Shown piece after piece: positions 35,021-46,636 of a stretch of DNA of 64,000 nucleotides. The notes below the pieces were generated by a model, which was not told where the DNA came from, did not search any database, and saw only the letters and a program-made list of their open reading frames with translations. The DNA is from Amphirosellinia nigrospora (Eukaryota > Ascomycota > Sordariomycetes > Xylariales > Xylariaceae). Both the position numbers and the translations under genes were made by a program. Numbering within the stretch: position 1 is the first letter of the stretch; the number at the start of each line of letters is the position of its first letter. Location: positions 3,898,001-3,962,000 of the forward strand of contig SCHM01000001.1 in NCBI GenBank assembly GCA_004123355.1, in the 5' to 3' direction.

Positions 35021-35789
35021 TGGGACGTTGTGAAAGTTTTAGTCAGATTGCGGGAAAATATGTTCGTATAATGTGAGAACAAGTAAGGGGAGTTCAAAAA
35101 TCGATACTAGGAAATAAACGCCGGGGAAAATGTTGGCTTAGCGTGTAATATGTTCGAACAGCAGTAAGCTATGATTTACGAATAGACGAGATAAATGCAC
35201 TTTGACGTTTTACGATTACATCCGGGCCCTTATTGTAGTTTGGTTTGATGTCCTCGTGGTAATTTAGTCGTTCTTTTCGAAATAACATTCACTGGGCAAG
35301 ATACTACTCTTTATATATTTGGATTTCCTGGTCACGGTAGCGGCTGATGTAAATTGAGCGCTCGTTAATAGCTAGCTAAAGGCTAACATATCCAGAGACG
35401 TAGAGCAAGGCAAAATTAGAAAGAGTCAGGGGAAACTCAAGTATTCATTATAATGCAACGCATGTCATTAGCTATCTAACGTAGAAGTAGTAACATAATC
35501 AGATGTAAAAGACCGCAGGGCGCACGTCTCCAGAGCAGATCCCGCGATATTCCCTTCGCCCATATCCTTGTTTTCTTACCTAGGAAACCATCATAGGTGT
35601 GAAAAGTAAGGGGCAAATGCGAAGAGAAACACATATCCGAGGTCAAATCAATGCAAGAACTTCAAGCCCAACATATCCCAACCCTACTTGCCAAATGCAT
35701 CCAGCCTCTCAAGCTAGCCGTCGAAAATGAGTAATGCCTCGCCTTGCCGTACTGATTTTCCGTAGTGGAACGACTCGCCCGATGAGGAC
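35021..35789. other. Convergent 3' spacer
   Basis: Between use1 and the BRCT-WGR gene; AT-rich with no coding signal. Confidence 0.5.
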
Positions 35790-37972
35790 TTAGTAATCCA
35801 TAGCACCGTCCAACCCAAAACCAACCCGTTCATCAGCCAATTCCTCGCCGCTATCGTCGTCGTCGTCATCGTCATCATCATCTTCTCCAGAATCCTCAGC
35901 GTCTTCCTTCTCCTCTCGCTCTCTCGTCCTCTTGGCCCGGGCACAGAGATATGCCTCTTGCGCGCGCACGCGGTCGATGAGTGCGGCCTGGCTGTCTGGG
36001 ACGAAGGATACGCTCCGTCTGCTCTCGTGGAAGATGTTGGCCGCCGCCGTGGCTACCTCGCGGGCGAGTCTTCTGGCTTTGACGGCCTCGGGGGAGTAAT
36101 CCTCCTCGTTGACTCGAGTATCGTCTTCTTCTTCGTTGTCGTTCTCCATCTCCGCCTGCTGCGCCTCGTCGTACATCCTGCTTATGTCCTCGGCTTCTTG
36201 CTCTGTATTTTCTCGGGGCGCGTCGTTGAGTTCTACGTCTTCCTCTTCCTCTTCTTCGACCATCTCGTCTTCGTTGTGAATTTCAACGTCGCTTGCTTCC
36301 GAATTATAGGGCGCGGCTAGTCCTTTGCCCTCTGCTGAGTCGTGCCCTGACTGATCTTCGTCGTCGTATTCGGCGGCCTCTGGGGCACCGTCGTTCATAA
36401 CGCTGTCGGATTCTAGCTGATCTTGGTCATTCGCACCATCAAACTCCTGCGGGGCCTCGTCACTGAGGACCTCGGCGTCCCCCTGCACACCCTGAATATC
36501 CTCCTCGGGCTCGGGGCCGGAGTTGGCATTATTGTCGGCGGCACTCTCTCTATCAGAATCAACTTCGAGCTCACCGAGCTCGCTTCCTGCCTCGGCTGTC
36601 TGAAGTCGAGGTAGTTTCGCGGGACGCTCACCGTCGTCGGAAGTTAGCGTAGCATCATTAGCAGGATATTCTTCTCTGGATCTCTTGTGACTAGTCTTAG
36701 CTACACCAGTATCTTCCACAAGACCGTCGTCGTGTTGCTCCTCCTTGCCAGTCTGGTCAGGAGCGCCGGTGCCGCCGCCCTCGCTAAAGATGGATGCGCG
36801 ACGTCCGTTAACAAGACCGACCGGCTTGCCGCCACTCTATATTTGACGATTAGGATAAGTTGTTTGCATTCCAAAGTTTATGAACTAGAAAACACCAAGT
36901 GCGTGCAGATATAATACGTACAGGTGGCTGGTACTGGAAATGCTCCGGACCCGTCGTACCCATCTTCTCGATGCGATCGTCCCAAGGGATACTGGTCTTC
37001 TTCACGAAGAGCTTCTTAAATGTCTTGAGCCCGGTCTTCAGGTCCACGGGCGTCTCGTTGAGAGAATCCCGAATTCCCCTGTTTTTAGACTTCTTTGTGA
37101 ATAGCGTGGTGCAGCGGTAGTTGTAGGGCTTCGCGTTGCTCTCCCAAAGCTAGAATTGAGTGTCGACAAATTAGTGAGTTGTCGCAGTATACGAGGTGGG
37201 AGTCAAGTTCTCGCTTATAAAGGATGCCATACAGTTACTAGATGCTTCTCGCCGACGTTGCCCTTCGCCTCGTCGTTGCGCTTCAGTTGGATCTGGTATG
37301 GGAAATGAGTGCTGTCGCGGTAGACATGCCAGAATCCTTTTTATCAAGTAGCTATGTTAGCGCACCGTCCGGCTACTACGATATTATTCGGTTTTTTCTT
37401 CGATACTCACGTTCATCGACATAATTCTCCGCATTCTCTTTGAATTTCTCCATTTTCTGAATTCTGCGCTTCTTAGCTAGTTCCTGCCTCGCCTCTTCAT
37501 CAAGCTGAAACGGCAGCGTCCTTAAGCGTATATTCTTATTGACTGCGATTCTCACGATCAGTATTTCCCACTCCCAGTCACGTATAATCGTAGCTGCCCT
37601 AGACGTCATATAGAACCCATCGACCACAATTCAAGTGGCAATATGGCTCGTATCTTTCCCGGCATCTCCAAGTGACCGGAGCAATAAGGCTATAATTAGA
37701 ACACGAGGAAATCACTTACTGGAGTCCTCGAGCCAGTCACGCGTGACAATCTTGGTACCTTTATTCTTGAGCGCCTTCCGGACGTCGGCTGTCCTCCTCT
37801 GGAAGTTTTCCCTCGTGCACAGGAGGTGGGTGACATTGTCGTCGATTATGGAAGAGAAGGCGCCCTTCCGTAACAGGACCCATTTCTTGACCTGTTCCTC
37901 TCGCCAGCTATAATCGTCAAGATCATCCGCGATCGCCACTACGCAGTCCTTGAAAATTGGTTTCTCAGACAT
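35790..37972 (-). CDS. BRCT-WGR domain protein without PARP catalytic domain
   Basis: Nuclear protein combining an N-terminal BRCT with a WGR-like module. First exon 37972-37720 carries the BRCT fold (FKDCVVAIADDLDDYSWREE, HLLCTRENFQRRTADVRKAL, TKIVTRDWLEDS). Later exons: one ending at 37411 (LPFQLDEEARQELAKKRR), 37336-37238 (RFWHVYRDSTHFPYQIQLKR), 37149-36922 (LWESNAKPYNYRCTTLFTKK, LKTFKKLFVKKTSIPWDDRI) and 36836-35790. WGR modules sense DNA breaks in PARP1, but no PARP regulatory or catalytic segment follows. Instead the last exon encodes about 320 residues of mostly acidic disordered sequence with a basic KTSHKRSREE patch and a run of ten Asp near 35847-35876, ending GFGLDGAMDY. The junctions between 37720 and 37450 are unresolved. 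DNA repair or chromatin role is inferred from domains only. Confidence 0.8.
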
Positions 37973-39044
37973 CGTAGCACTTGGGGTTAGGATATGAGCA
38001 TCAAGGATGGTGAGCAGGTGATATGAAAGAGTGGAATGTGTTCGAGTATTTGTGACTTCGAGTTTTTATGTGGTGCAATGAAGGAAGGCTTCAAATTGAA
38101 TATTAAGTTGACTAAAGTGAGTAATAAGAGTATGAGCGTGTGGATGGCAAGCTTGGATTAGCACTGTTGGATATCATGAGATATGATATGCTGGAGTAGG
38201 TAAGCAACAATGCAGATGATGTTAAATGCTGTACTTGGAAGAGAGGTAGGAAGACGTTCTGGGTTGGATTGTAGGAATATGGAAAGGAAGCAAAATAGAT
38301 GAGTGAGGAAAGATATGTTAGATTCTAATGATGTTGAAACTTCACCCGCGTTACTTCCTTTTAATGTTAGCCCTTGATGACTTATGAGCTGATGTTGTTA
38401 ATAAAGCTTCGTACACCTCAAATATTCATGCCTTGGTTTTTGTGAGGACAATATCAGCGACGTTGCTGAAGCAGATAATCGGCGAAGTTCCGAAGAAAGC
38501 TCGAAGGTAGAAAGAAATGAAGTCGCCGGATGGAATACTAAAGTGTGAGGCAATGATAGGGGTATTGTATCTGAAACTTGACCCAGCTTCAATAAGTTTG
38601 ACTCTGGTTAAAGGTAGCGATTATTGTAGGGCAACGAAGTAAAAATAAGTTTTATGCACTGCTCGTTATAACAGCCTTACCTGGCTATATTGTGTGCAAG
38701 TAGAAGATATACTCGCATGAGAGGTAGTTGCGAGTAGAGTGGAATATGAAACGACCTCATGCGACGGGAAAGAGAAATACGACGTGCCTTCCCTAATAGA
38801 TACTGGGGGTATCTTGACGGCAACAATCCCAACCCATTAATGCGAATTAAAACGTGAATCATATGTAAATAGCTCTGGGCTTACGATGTAATCACTGAAG
38901 TGGAAAAGAAGAGCAATGATATTTTATCATGGGTATCAACTAACTATGTATATGTATATGACTTTGTGCCTGCTTCAAGAAAAAGAGCTCACTAAGGAGA
39001 ATATCAATCCACTGAGCCTACTGTTCTACATACTCCCAGTTCTC
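37973..39044. other. AT-rich spacer
   Basis: Upstream of the BRCT-WGR gene and downstream of the next minus-strand gene. Purine-rich on the plus strand at 38180-38330; no gene seen. Confidence 0.45.
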
Positions 39045-40423
39045 TTAGAAAAAGGTGCTTTTCTTCTTAAACAGCTTGCCGTCTCCGCTCCCGCCTCTCC
39101 GTCGGCCCGGTTTCGTTTGGGACTGAGGTGGCGGTCCGAAGAACTGTGCGGAGGCGCTATACCAGGACCCAGAGAAAGACCAGAAAACCAACTTCCGGGC
39201 GGTCTTGGTCCGGCGCTTAAGGGTCTCGGCGGCGGAGCCGGGGTCTGCAGATGTAAAACAGGCCGGCTGGGGCCTGCGATACTACTGGGGTCTGGACGTG
39301 GAGGGAGATCAGGTCTCGGCCGGTATTCTTGCCCTTCCATACCAAATTCTCTCCTTAGCCTTTCAGTTTCCTCCTCGATTTCAGCCTCATGTCTCCTTCT
39401 GTCTTTCTCTTCATCTTCCAGCATTTTCTTGATTCTCTGCTGCTCAGCTTTATCTCTCTTTTCCCTTTCACGCTCTTCTTGTTGCGTGAAAGCCTGCTGT
39501 CGCCTCGTCTCAGCGTCTTGTGGCGGGGTAGGCTGCTGTGCTATCGGCGGGTTGACTTGAGTAGGTGTATTAATGCCGATGCCCGAAGTCATCGCATAGG
39601 CATCAGGTTTAGGGGAACCCGGAGCGTTAGTTAAGGGCCTAGAGTTCCTGCGCTTACCCGGAAGCGCACCGTTTATGTTGAAGGTGTCTCGACTGGGTGT
39701 TAGGTAAACCTCACGAATGACCTCGGCACCTAGGAGGAGAACGATCTCGAGGCCCTTACGGTCTTCTACCTCGACCCTTTGTAAATTGGGCTCGTAAATG
39801 GTGATGGATTTCTCTCTCCCATGTTTGTACAATGCCACAGTGATGTCGGGTTCCTTGCTTTTCTTACCACCTACAGAGTGGCCGGTCATGTAGCAGGTCA
39901 TGTCTCGACTAAATTTGCTCTCACGCTTCCACTTGAACATGACCTTGGGCGCGATGCTATTTGCGGCGGGGTCATTCTGTTGGCGATCGATCTGCGAAGC
40001 AGACGGTAGTCGGAAGGTCTGTTGTGGTATCTCGAAGTCGAAGGACTCTTTGCCCATCCACATACTCTTCTCCCCTTTGACCACGACTTGTTGGTCGGGG
40101 TTGTAGAGCTGGATAGCGAAACTTTCGGGTACTATGGGGACTGGAGTTGGGGGCCCATTATGTGCGCGTATTTCGGCGGCCGAGAGTGAGGGCTGCTGAA
40201 ATTCAGGCTCGATCAAGACTTCAGCGAAGATGACGCTCTGCGCGCTGGCGTCACTTAGCGCTAAGGCATACTTGTTCTTGGCTTGGGGTAGAGTTGGGTT
40301 GAGCCTCTGCAGTGCGTATTCAGCAGCTGGTTCGGAGCCGTTTTGAGTGAAGTATAAGATGGTAGACAGAGAATTGTCTGAGGGCTGCCTGAAGTAAAAA
40401 GTTGGTAGGTTTTCGTCGAGCAT
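39045..40423 (-). CDS. Uncharacterised conserved fungal protein, coiled-coil and Pro-rich tail
   Basis: Single exon, 459 residues after restoring one base. I start at 40423 (MLDENLPTFYFRQPSDNSL) because upstream residues look like leader; an in-frame ATG exists at 40504. The N-terminal ~250 residues form a beta-rich globular region (ILYFTQNGSEPAAEYALQRL, PESFAIQLYNPDQQVVVKGE, MFKWKRESKFSRDMTCYMTG, PDITVALYKHGREKSITIYE, GLEIVLLLGAEVIREVYL). Residues ~320-385 are a charged coiled coil (EREREKRDKAEQQRIKKMLE) and the rest is Pro/Ser-rich. At CC on the plus strand 39094-39095 one missing base converts the tail to DGKLFKKKSTFF with TAA at 39045-39047; the unshifted frame instead reads CLRRKAPFSKRTGSM. 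I know this only as a conserved filamentous-fungal protein with no assigned function; the charged tail suggests lipid or scaffold contact but that is speculation. Confidence 0.75.
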
Positions 40424-41255
40424 TTTGGCAGAAAATGGCAGGATACGTCGAGATTGAAGATAGCCAGTCCCTTTTCTGAGGGAAGATACTGCTACCCAAC
40501 CCAAGGTAGAGCGGCGGAAATGTGATTGCTATGTACGGTACACGTTCAACACGCGGGCGAGCTAGAACAGAGAAACCACTTGCTTGAGAAGAAAGGCAGA
40601 TTGTGGTGGTTTGTCTTTCTTAAAGATGGCTCTGCTAGGTATCGTCGATAAGGTAGGTCGGAAGAAGTACGAGGCGCTGTCGAGGTGGGATGACGAAGCT
40701 GCCCCTCCAACAAGGATCACGAGCCCGAAATAGCAGAGAACTCGAGCTAACCTGCAGGAGAGCCCGCTCGGGAACCAGCCACATTCACGGATACACTACG
40801 CCAAGGATAGAAGCCAAGCTTCTGGCGTTGCTGGTTTGACAGAATTATTGTCAAGGCCTTCTCAAACGGAATCTAGCGAGCAGATAGGCACCCCCTAGCT
40901 CTAGGCCCTTGGAATGATTGGAGGCGATGACAGTGGGCATCGCTGCGCCCGTTCTTGAAGAAGCTGCCAAGCGTCGCCCAAAACGTCAGCTCTCTCTCTA
41001 AGCCCAGAGTGGAGATTAGCGCTAGGCAACTATATAACCTGGCTCAACATCGGCTAACAGCACGACCTAGGTAACCAGGTACCTAGGTAAATCTAGCTGG
41101 CTTTAGGCTTGCCATCTTCAAGCAATGCCCTTTCAGTACTACAGGCAGCTAAGCATCTATCATTTCTACAATTTAGAATGCGTCATCTTTGACACATTTC
41201 ATTAACGACTTACCATAGAGGTAGTTACTCGAATAGAATATATCACATTCAAAGC
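40424..41255. other. Spacer
   Basis: Contains a CCTAGGTAACCAGGTACCTAGGTA palindrome cluster at 41065-41090. A 36-codon plus-strand frame starting at 40626 is too short to support. Otherwise nothing. Confidence 0.4.
41065..41090. repeat. CCTAGGTA palindrome cluster
   Basis: Two CCTAGGTA units flank an ACCAGGT step. The same palindromic word family (TACCTAGGTA, GGTACCTAGG) recurs in most spacers of the window and is absent from recognised exons. Confidence 0.5.
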
Positions 41256-41552
41256 CTATATTTTCTTGGCAACAAACAATAATTTAATCGGTACTCTGGC
41301 GACGCGTGTCGCCATCCCACCCCAGGACGCCTGAGATACAGCATATGCGCACTCGAAAACGTTATCGAGTTCTCCCATTTCAATAGGTAGTTCTCGGAAC
41401 CAACCACGGGCATTGTTTAATTTGCCTAGGATGAGCACCCTGCACTGTGCAACGTCGTCATTACGGGAACAGTCAATTGCATAGACCGGAGTTTGAGTGG
41501 TAATGACATACGCTCCCCAAGGTCGTGTTGACCTTGATTTTAAAACGAATCG
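41256..41552 (-). pseudogene. Unassigned 98-codon coding-like fragment
   Basis: The minus strand is open without interruption from about 41552 to a TAG at 41256-41258 and reads like an authentic protein: STRPWGAYVITTQTPVYAID, CSRNDDVAQCRVLILGKLNN, ARGWFRELPIEMGELDNVFE, CAYAVSQASWGGMATRVARV and PIKLLFVAKKI. The alternation of beta-strand-like stretches, Trp/Cys content and lack of repeats argue for a real exon. No start codon with a plausible N-terminus or clear upstream exon is visible, so it is either a terminal exon whose partners I missed, or a fragment. I do not recognise the family. Confidence 0.45.
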
Positions 41553-42257
41553 TCTTGAGCGACGTTACTGCCATCCGTATCACTAGGTAGTGATGCGTAT
41601 ATTAAATAAACCAACAGACTTGATGTTTTCACCCATGACATGGAGTATGGAGTGCTAGGTATTGTGTTATCAGTCTGGTGTAAGACTACACAGTCACCCC
41701 GACAGCTGCGATGAGAGCTCTCTTTAAGTATACAATGAAACGACCAACCGGTTCAGGCTGATAATGAAGCAACTTGACGTGAAATATGGGTATTGTTTTT
41801 ATTGTTCTCGCTAGGGGGTTTTCCCCTTGCGCAGCTGTCGGGGGGCTCCCGGAGCCTTTTAACCACGGGGTCCAACCGCGTCGTGCTCCCCATCTGATGC
41901 AAGATTATGACATATGGCGTGCGACACACCTCAACCACCCACAAGATGAAACATGAACATCAACACCCCGCGAGGGACAATGTTTAGTTGGTTTTGTCAG
42001 CAGATCCTCTGACCTCACATGGCGCAATCTATCGCCAGCAGCTTTTCAGCATGGAATCCAGGGGACGCCTTCGAATGTCAGCTCATCATCTTTCATCTTG
42101 CCATGATTGTCCGAGTGCGAGGATCTTTACATTTAGCTACGCCTTGAGGAATAGTATACTTATAAAAACAACTTTGCGTAGAGCTACTAGCCCACGTATA
42201 AAAGTAGACGGATGCCTCGGGTTTTAGTTTACGCCTACGAAACGACGTCGTAAAAAC
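41553..42257. promoter_or_regulatory. Upstream region of the permease gene
   Basis: No supported gene. An interrupted inverted pair GGGGTTTTCCCC near 41815-41826 lies 430 bp upstream of the permease start; its role is unknown. Confidence 0.35.
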
Positions 42258-44031
42258 ATGGCTAATACCTCGCTGGATGAGGAGCGGCCTCTCCTTGCCG
42301 AGTCCTCGCCTCCAAGGCCAGACGAGAATGGACAGGCACCACAGCCGGAACACGGGCGTCTGGAAGATGACGTACTACCCGAAGAATCGACACTGGGACG
42401 AAACATCGGCTGGAAGAGCGCATACATCATCGCCATAAGCCGTGTCATCGGGAGCGGGATATTCGCCGTGCCAGGCGTCATTTTAAAGTCGGCCGGGAGT
42501 GTTGGTCTGTCGCTGGCGCTCTGGGTCGGCGGCGCCATCATTGTGGCCGCTGGCTTGGCTGTCAGTCTCGAATACGGATGCATGTTGCCGCGCTCGGGCG
42601 GTGATAAGGTCTACCTGGAATTCACTTACACGCACCCGCGCTTCTTGGCGTCGACGCTCATCGCCGTCCAAGCCGTCTTGCTTGGTTTCACGGCCAGCAA
42701 CTGCGTCATCTTCAGCCAGTATACCTTCTTCGCCTTCGACTCGGACCCCGGCGACGCGTGGAGGAAGGGGCTGGCCGTCGCCGTGCTCACCGTCATCACC
42801 GTCATACACGGAGTGTGGTATCGGGCGGGCATCCACATCCAGAACGTCCTGGGGTGGTTGAAGGTCGGGCTGGTGGTTTTCATGGTTCTGTCGGCGCTGT
42901 ACGTTGTGGTCTTCCAACCGTCGCACGACGACCTCGAGGAGCCCACGGCGTCGTTCGCACGCGATAACTGGGACGGCTTGTGGGAAGGGAGTGACTGGAG
43001 CTTCGGGACGATCGCCACCTCCCTCTTCAAGGTCTTTTACTCGTATGCGGGGCTCACTAACTTGAACAACGTTCTGAACGAAGTGAAGGACCCCGTCAAG
43101 ACGCTTAAATCGGTGTCCTTGTCGGCCCTCGTCACGGCTTGTTTCCTCTATTTGTTAGCGAACCTCGCCTATTTCGCGGTGGTCCCCGTAGAGGAGATCA
43201 AGCAGAGCGGTCAGCTCATCGCCGCGCTCTTCTTCGAGCGCGTATTCGGCCAGAACGTGGGCAGGCGGTTTCTCCCCTGGCCGTGGCGCTCTCGGCAGCT
43301 GGAAACGTCATGGTTGTTACATTTCCTTGGTAAGCTCGTTTCGATCATGGGCTTATGTGATGGTTTGCTAATTTAAACAAAAACGTACTAGGCGCGGCTC
43401 AATCAGGAGATAGCAAGAGCGGGATTCCTCCCGTTCTCGAGATATCTCTCGTCCTCGAAGCCATTCAATGCACCTATGGGCGGTCTGATCGTCCACTACA
43501 TCCCCTCCGTCCTCGTCATCGTCCTCCCGCCGACGAATGAAGTATACTCCTTCATCTTAGAAGTGGAGGGGTATCCGGGTCAGATCTACGGTTTTGCCAT
43601 TACCGTCGGCCTCATCTGGCTGCGCTACAAGCGACCTGATCTTAAACGGCCGTTCAAAGCCTGGATGCCGGCCGTCTACTTTAGAGCTCTCCTCTGCCTC
43701 GCGCTCTTAGCAGCGCCGTTCTTCCCGCCCTCAAACCCGGATCCTGATGGGCTATGGTATGCTACATATGCTGTTGTTGGGGTTGGCGTGTAAGTACCTT
43801 CCTTTTCTCTCTAGTGTATTCCGATCATTGAGTTTCCACATGTGGAAGCACCGCCATCTAAGTGATATCCACTAACATTATGCTTGTAGTATCGTTTTCG
43901 GAGTGTTATATTGGTTAGTATGGACTGTCATCTTACCACGGCTTGGCGGTTATAGATTAGAGGAGAAACAAGACGTCTTGGATGATGGGACCACTATCAC
44001 CGTGTTGACACGAGTGCCCAAGGCTGAATAA
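42258..44031 (+). CDS. Amino-acid permease, high-affinity methionine (Mup1/LAT) type
   Basis: APC-superfamily transporter of the fungal LAT/Mup1 group, plasma membrane. Exons 42258-43329, 43392-43789 and 43890-44031; 537 residues after two single-base corrections. A 50-residue acidic cytosolic N-terminus (ending LPEESTLGRNIGWKSAYIIA) leads into TM1 with the helix-breaking signature VIGSGIFAVPG. About twelve hydrophobic segments follow, including VGLSLALWVGGAIIVAAGLA, VFYSYAGLTNLNNVLNEVKD (substrate-site region) and GQIYGFAITVGLIWLRYKRP. Frame changes are at CCCC 43273-43276 (restoring LPLAVALSAAGNVMVVTF) and within about 43322-43328 just before the donor (restoring the ALARLNQEIARAGFLPFS junction). 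Substrate by family: methionine or other neutral amino acids. The final exon ends TVLTRVPKAE. Confidence 0.88.
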
Positions 44032-44531
44032 GAAAAGACTACATACTAAGTTCTCCAACACGATGCTATAGGTGGCCAGGTTGGTAAATGTACACTTGAC
44101 AGCATGAATGTAATGGTAATGTAGTAGAACGGGTACATTGTAATATCTCGACGATGTAGCTATTGGGTATGTGGTATATATGAGGGTGGATTATATGGCT
44201 TGAATAAGACAAATACCTATTTGCATTGTCCCTCTATCTACATCTCAAGTCCTTGATTTGTCCTTTTGGTAACCTAGGTTTATCTGGATGGAAATAGGAT
44301 GAAGAGTCAACCGCGAGTATAACCATTCTGTAAACTCACAAAGGTTTAGATCGTCTAAACTGTAAAGGCATCAATATGTATTAATTGGCTTTTTTCATTT
44401 AATGAAAGTATAGTATGCCTTGATGCCAATTCAATTATAACAGAAAAATGCTTCATATATAAGGTATCTTGTTCATCTGAAAAGGATAACGACACCCCAG
44501 ACCAACACCATCAAGAAGGAGCGTATATGCA
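44032..44531. other. Convergent 3' spacer
   Basis: Between the permease and the membrane-protein gene, AT-rich, no coding signal. Confidence 0.5.
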
Positions 44532-46636
44532 TCACTTATAACTTATTTGCCCCGGCAGGGCGGGTACTTCTTCGCGCGCCCTGGCTCTCGAGTTCGCCCT
44601 CCGTATCCGCTCTTTCTGCTGGTCGACCCAACTATTTACCGAGCGGAACCGAGCGGGACGTTCGCTGATCGTAGTAGACACCGTTTCCCTCTTCTTCTCG
44701 GTCCCGGTTTGAGCAGCGCTCATCCACGAAAAGGGCCGGTTGTTCGTGTCTGCATTGTTTGTCACCTGGGCTACCGGCGGCTTGGGTGGGACATTAGGTG
44801 GGATATTAGGTGGTGGCATTATGATGTCGCCGTCTCCGAAACCCGACGAGAGAGATGATATTTCACTCGCACGATAAACCTGCCGTTGCGTAGGATTGTA
44901 CGCGTCGGACGGCTGGCGGGCGAATTCGGACTGATTGTAATATGGGTCGGGCATGCGTGATCGCATGGTCGAGTTGACATCGCTGATGTCCATCGTCTGA
45001 TCGCTGGCTTGTGGATATTGGTTTTGAAGGCTCGCTTGTGGCACTTGCACTTCCGGAGTCTGCCACACTACTCTCCCATTTTGAAGGGTCGCTGTGGGTT
45101 GGTATGTTATCCCTTCTGGTCCTAAGGGGTAAAACTTTCCTTGGTCGTAATAACCAAATGCTTCCATTGAATTATTACTCCCAAAGTCGTAGGCCGGCAA
45201 TAGCTCCTTTGGATCAGAGGAGTAACTCGAGGCTTGGGTAGTGCTTTCTATTGATCTTCTACGCCAAGGGATCAACTTGGACAGCCACTCGCTGTTTTGA
45301 TGATCGGATTGTTTGGGCTTCCACGTCCTATAGATCATCCAGCCGACGAAGCAGAGCACAATGAAAACACCTATTGGGATGGTAAGCTTTCATGATAGAT
45401 AATCTCTTGCAAAGGCCTAGGCAAAACCTACCGATACCACCGGCAGCAACTAAAATGCGTTCTGATGTCGGATTGAGCCCCCTTGTTTGTCGTTGCCCTT
45501 ATTGTTGTTATTGTTATTGTCGCCAATCCCGTGGTGGCGGCCATTGCCACTACCAAAAAGGGAAAGCCGTTCGTAGGTTTAGTAGTAGTCTGGGTTGGTG
45601 CTGGCGTCGTAGAATCTATAATATCAGTGGCAGAAACAGACGTCGGAGTCTGAGTAATTCCTGGAGCCCCGTCTGGTGCCGATGGATTAGGTGGAACGAT
45701 TGACGTAGGGACTATGTCCGCAAGAGCAGGTAACTGTTAAGTATTAGCATTTGTAGAAATTTAGGGTCTTGGGAGACTGACTGGTGTGAGGGTAGGTATA
45801 GAGTTCGTCTCTATCACGGAGGACGACGTCGTTGTCGTCGTTTCAGGAGGAGGAGTAGATGTAGACACTACGGCCGTAGTGGTACTGGATACGGATGTAG
45901 TTGTACTAACATCAGTCGTGGTTGACTCGGTAGTTGTGGTCGACGATGGTGGTGGAGGAGGAGAACTAGAAGAGGAATTGTCGGAGCCGGAGCCTGAACC
46001 ACCACGATTATCTCCCGAGCCTCCTCCTCCTCTCCCTCCATTCCCGTCTCCCCCACCTCGGTTACCGTTATTATTCCACCTCCTCCACCATTGTTATTAC
46101 CCTTGCCATCTCCACCAGTATTGACCCCCCCTGTTACCTTTACCATCATTCCCTTTATTATCATCTCCTCTATTGTTGCCTCCTTTATCGCCACCGCGAT
46201 CTCCCTTTCCAATCCCATCCCCGCTTGGGTTATCGGTCGGCTTTATTTCTCCCCCATCTTTCTGACTGAAGCCAGGAGGACCATCCTTGCCACCTGGAAA
46301 GCGAGAACCTGGGCCACTCGAGTCACCTTCGCGCCCGTTCTGCCTCCCTTGGTTATTGTCACCGGCGCTGCGATTTTGGCCTCGTCTACCGCCGTCGCGG
46401 TTGTTTCCGCCATTACTGTTGCCGTTGTTATCTCTGTCTTGTCTCCTGCCCAGAGTAAAACGGATTTCCGACTTCTCTGCGTCCGGCGATATATTCTCCT
46501 CACTGTCCTCGGCCTCGTCATCCGCGTTATCCAAGCTTTCTCCTGTGAGCAATCTCGGCCGCGTGATCGCTTTTGACGCTCTGCTACGCCGGCCGATATA
46601 TCGGGAACATCGCTGCTCGCTGCATGACGGTGGCAT
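44532..46636 (-). CDS. Mucin-like single-pass membrane protein (frameshifted low-complexity region)
   Basis: Type I-like surface protein of unknown function. Minus-strand parts: N-terminal region from about 46636 with an acidic segment (NADDEAEDSEENISPD) then Gly/Asn/Asp/Arg-rich repeats; Ser/Thr-rich stalk (STTTTESTTTDVSTTTSV) ending at 45782; 45733-45432 with TPAPTQTTTKPTNGFP, another Asn/Gly-rich patch and the first half of a membrane helix (ILVAAGGIG); 45370-44532 completing the helix (VFIVLCFVGWMIYRTW) and a 270-residue cytosolic tail rich in Pro, Gln and Arg ending ALPGQISYK. Several frame changes occur in G/C runs (near 46076, 46128, 45557, 45478). No signal peptide is visible, so the true start may be upstream or shifted. 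The layout recalls fungal cell-wall stress sensors, but no WSC or other ectodomain is recognisable. Confidence 0.65.

Noticed and set aside
40626-40736. 36-codon plus-strand open frame near the 39045-40423 gene
   Set aside because: Too short, no similarity, and lies in the probable promoter of the minus-strand gene.
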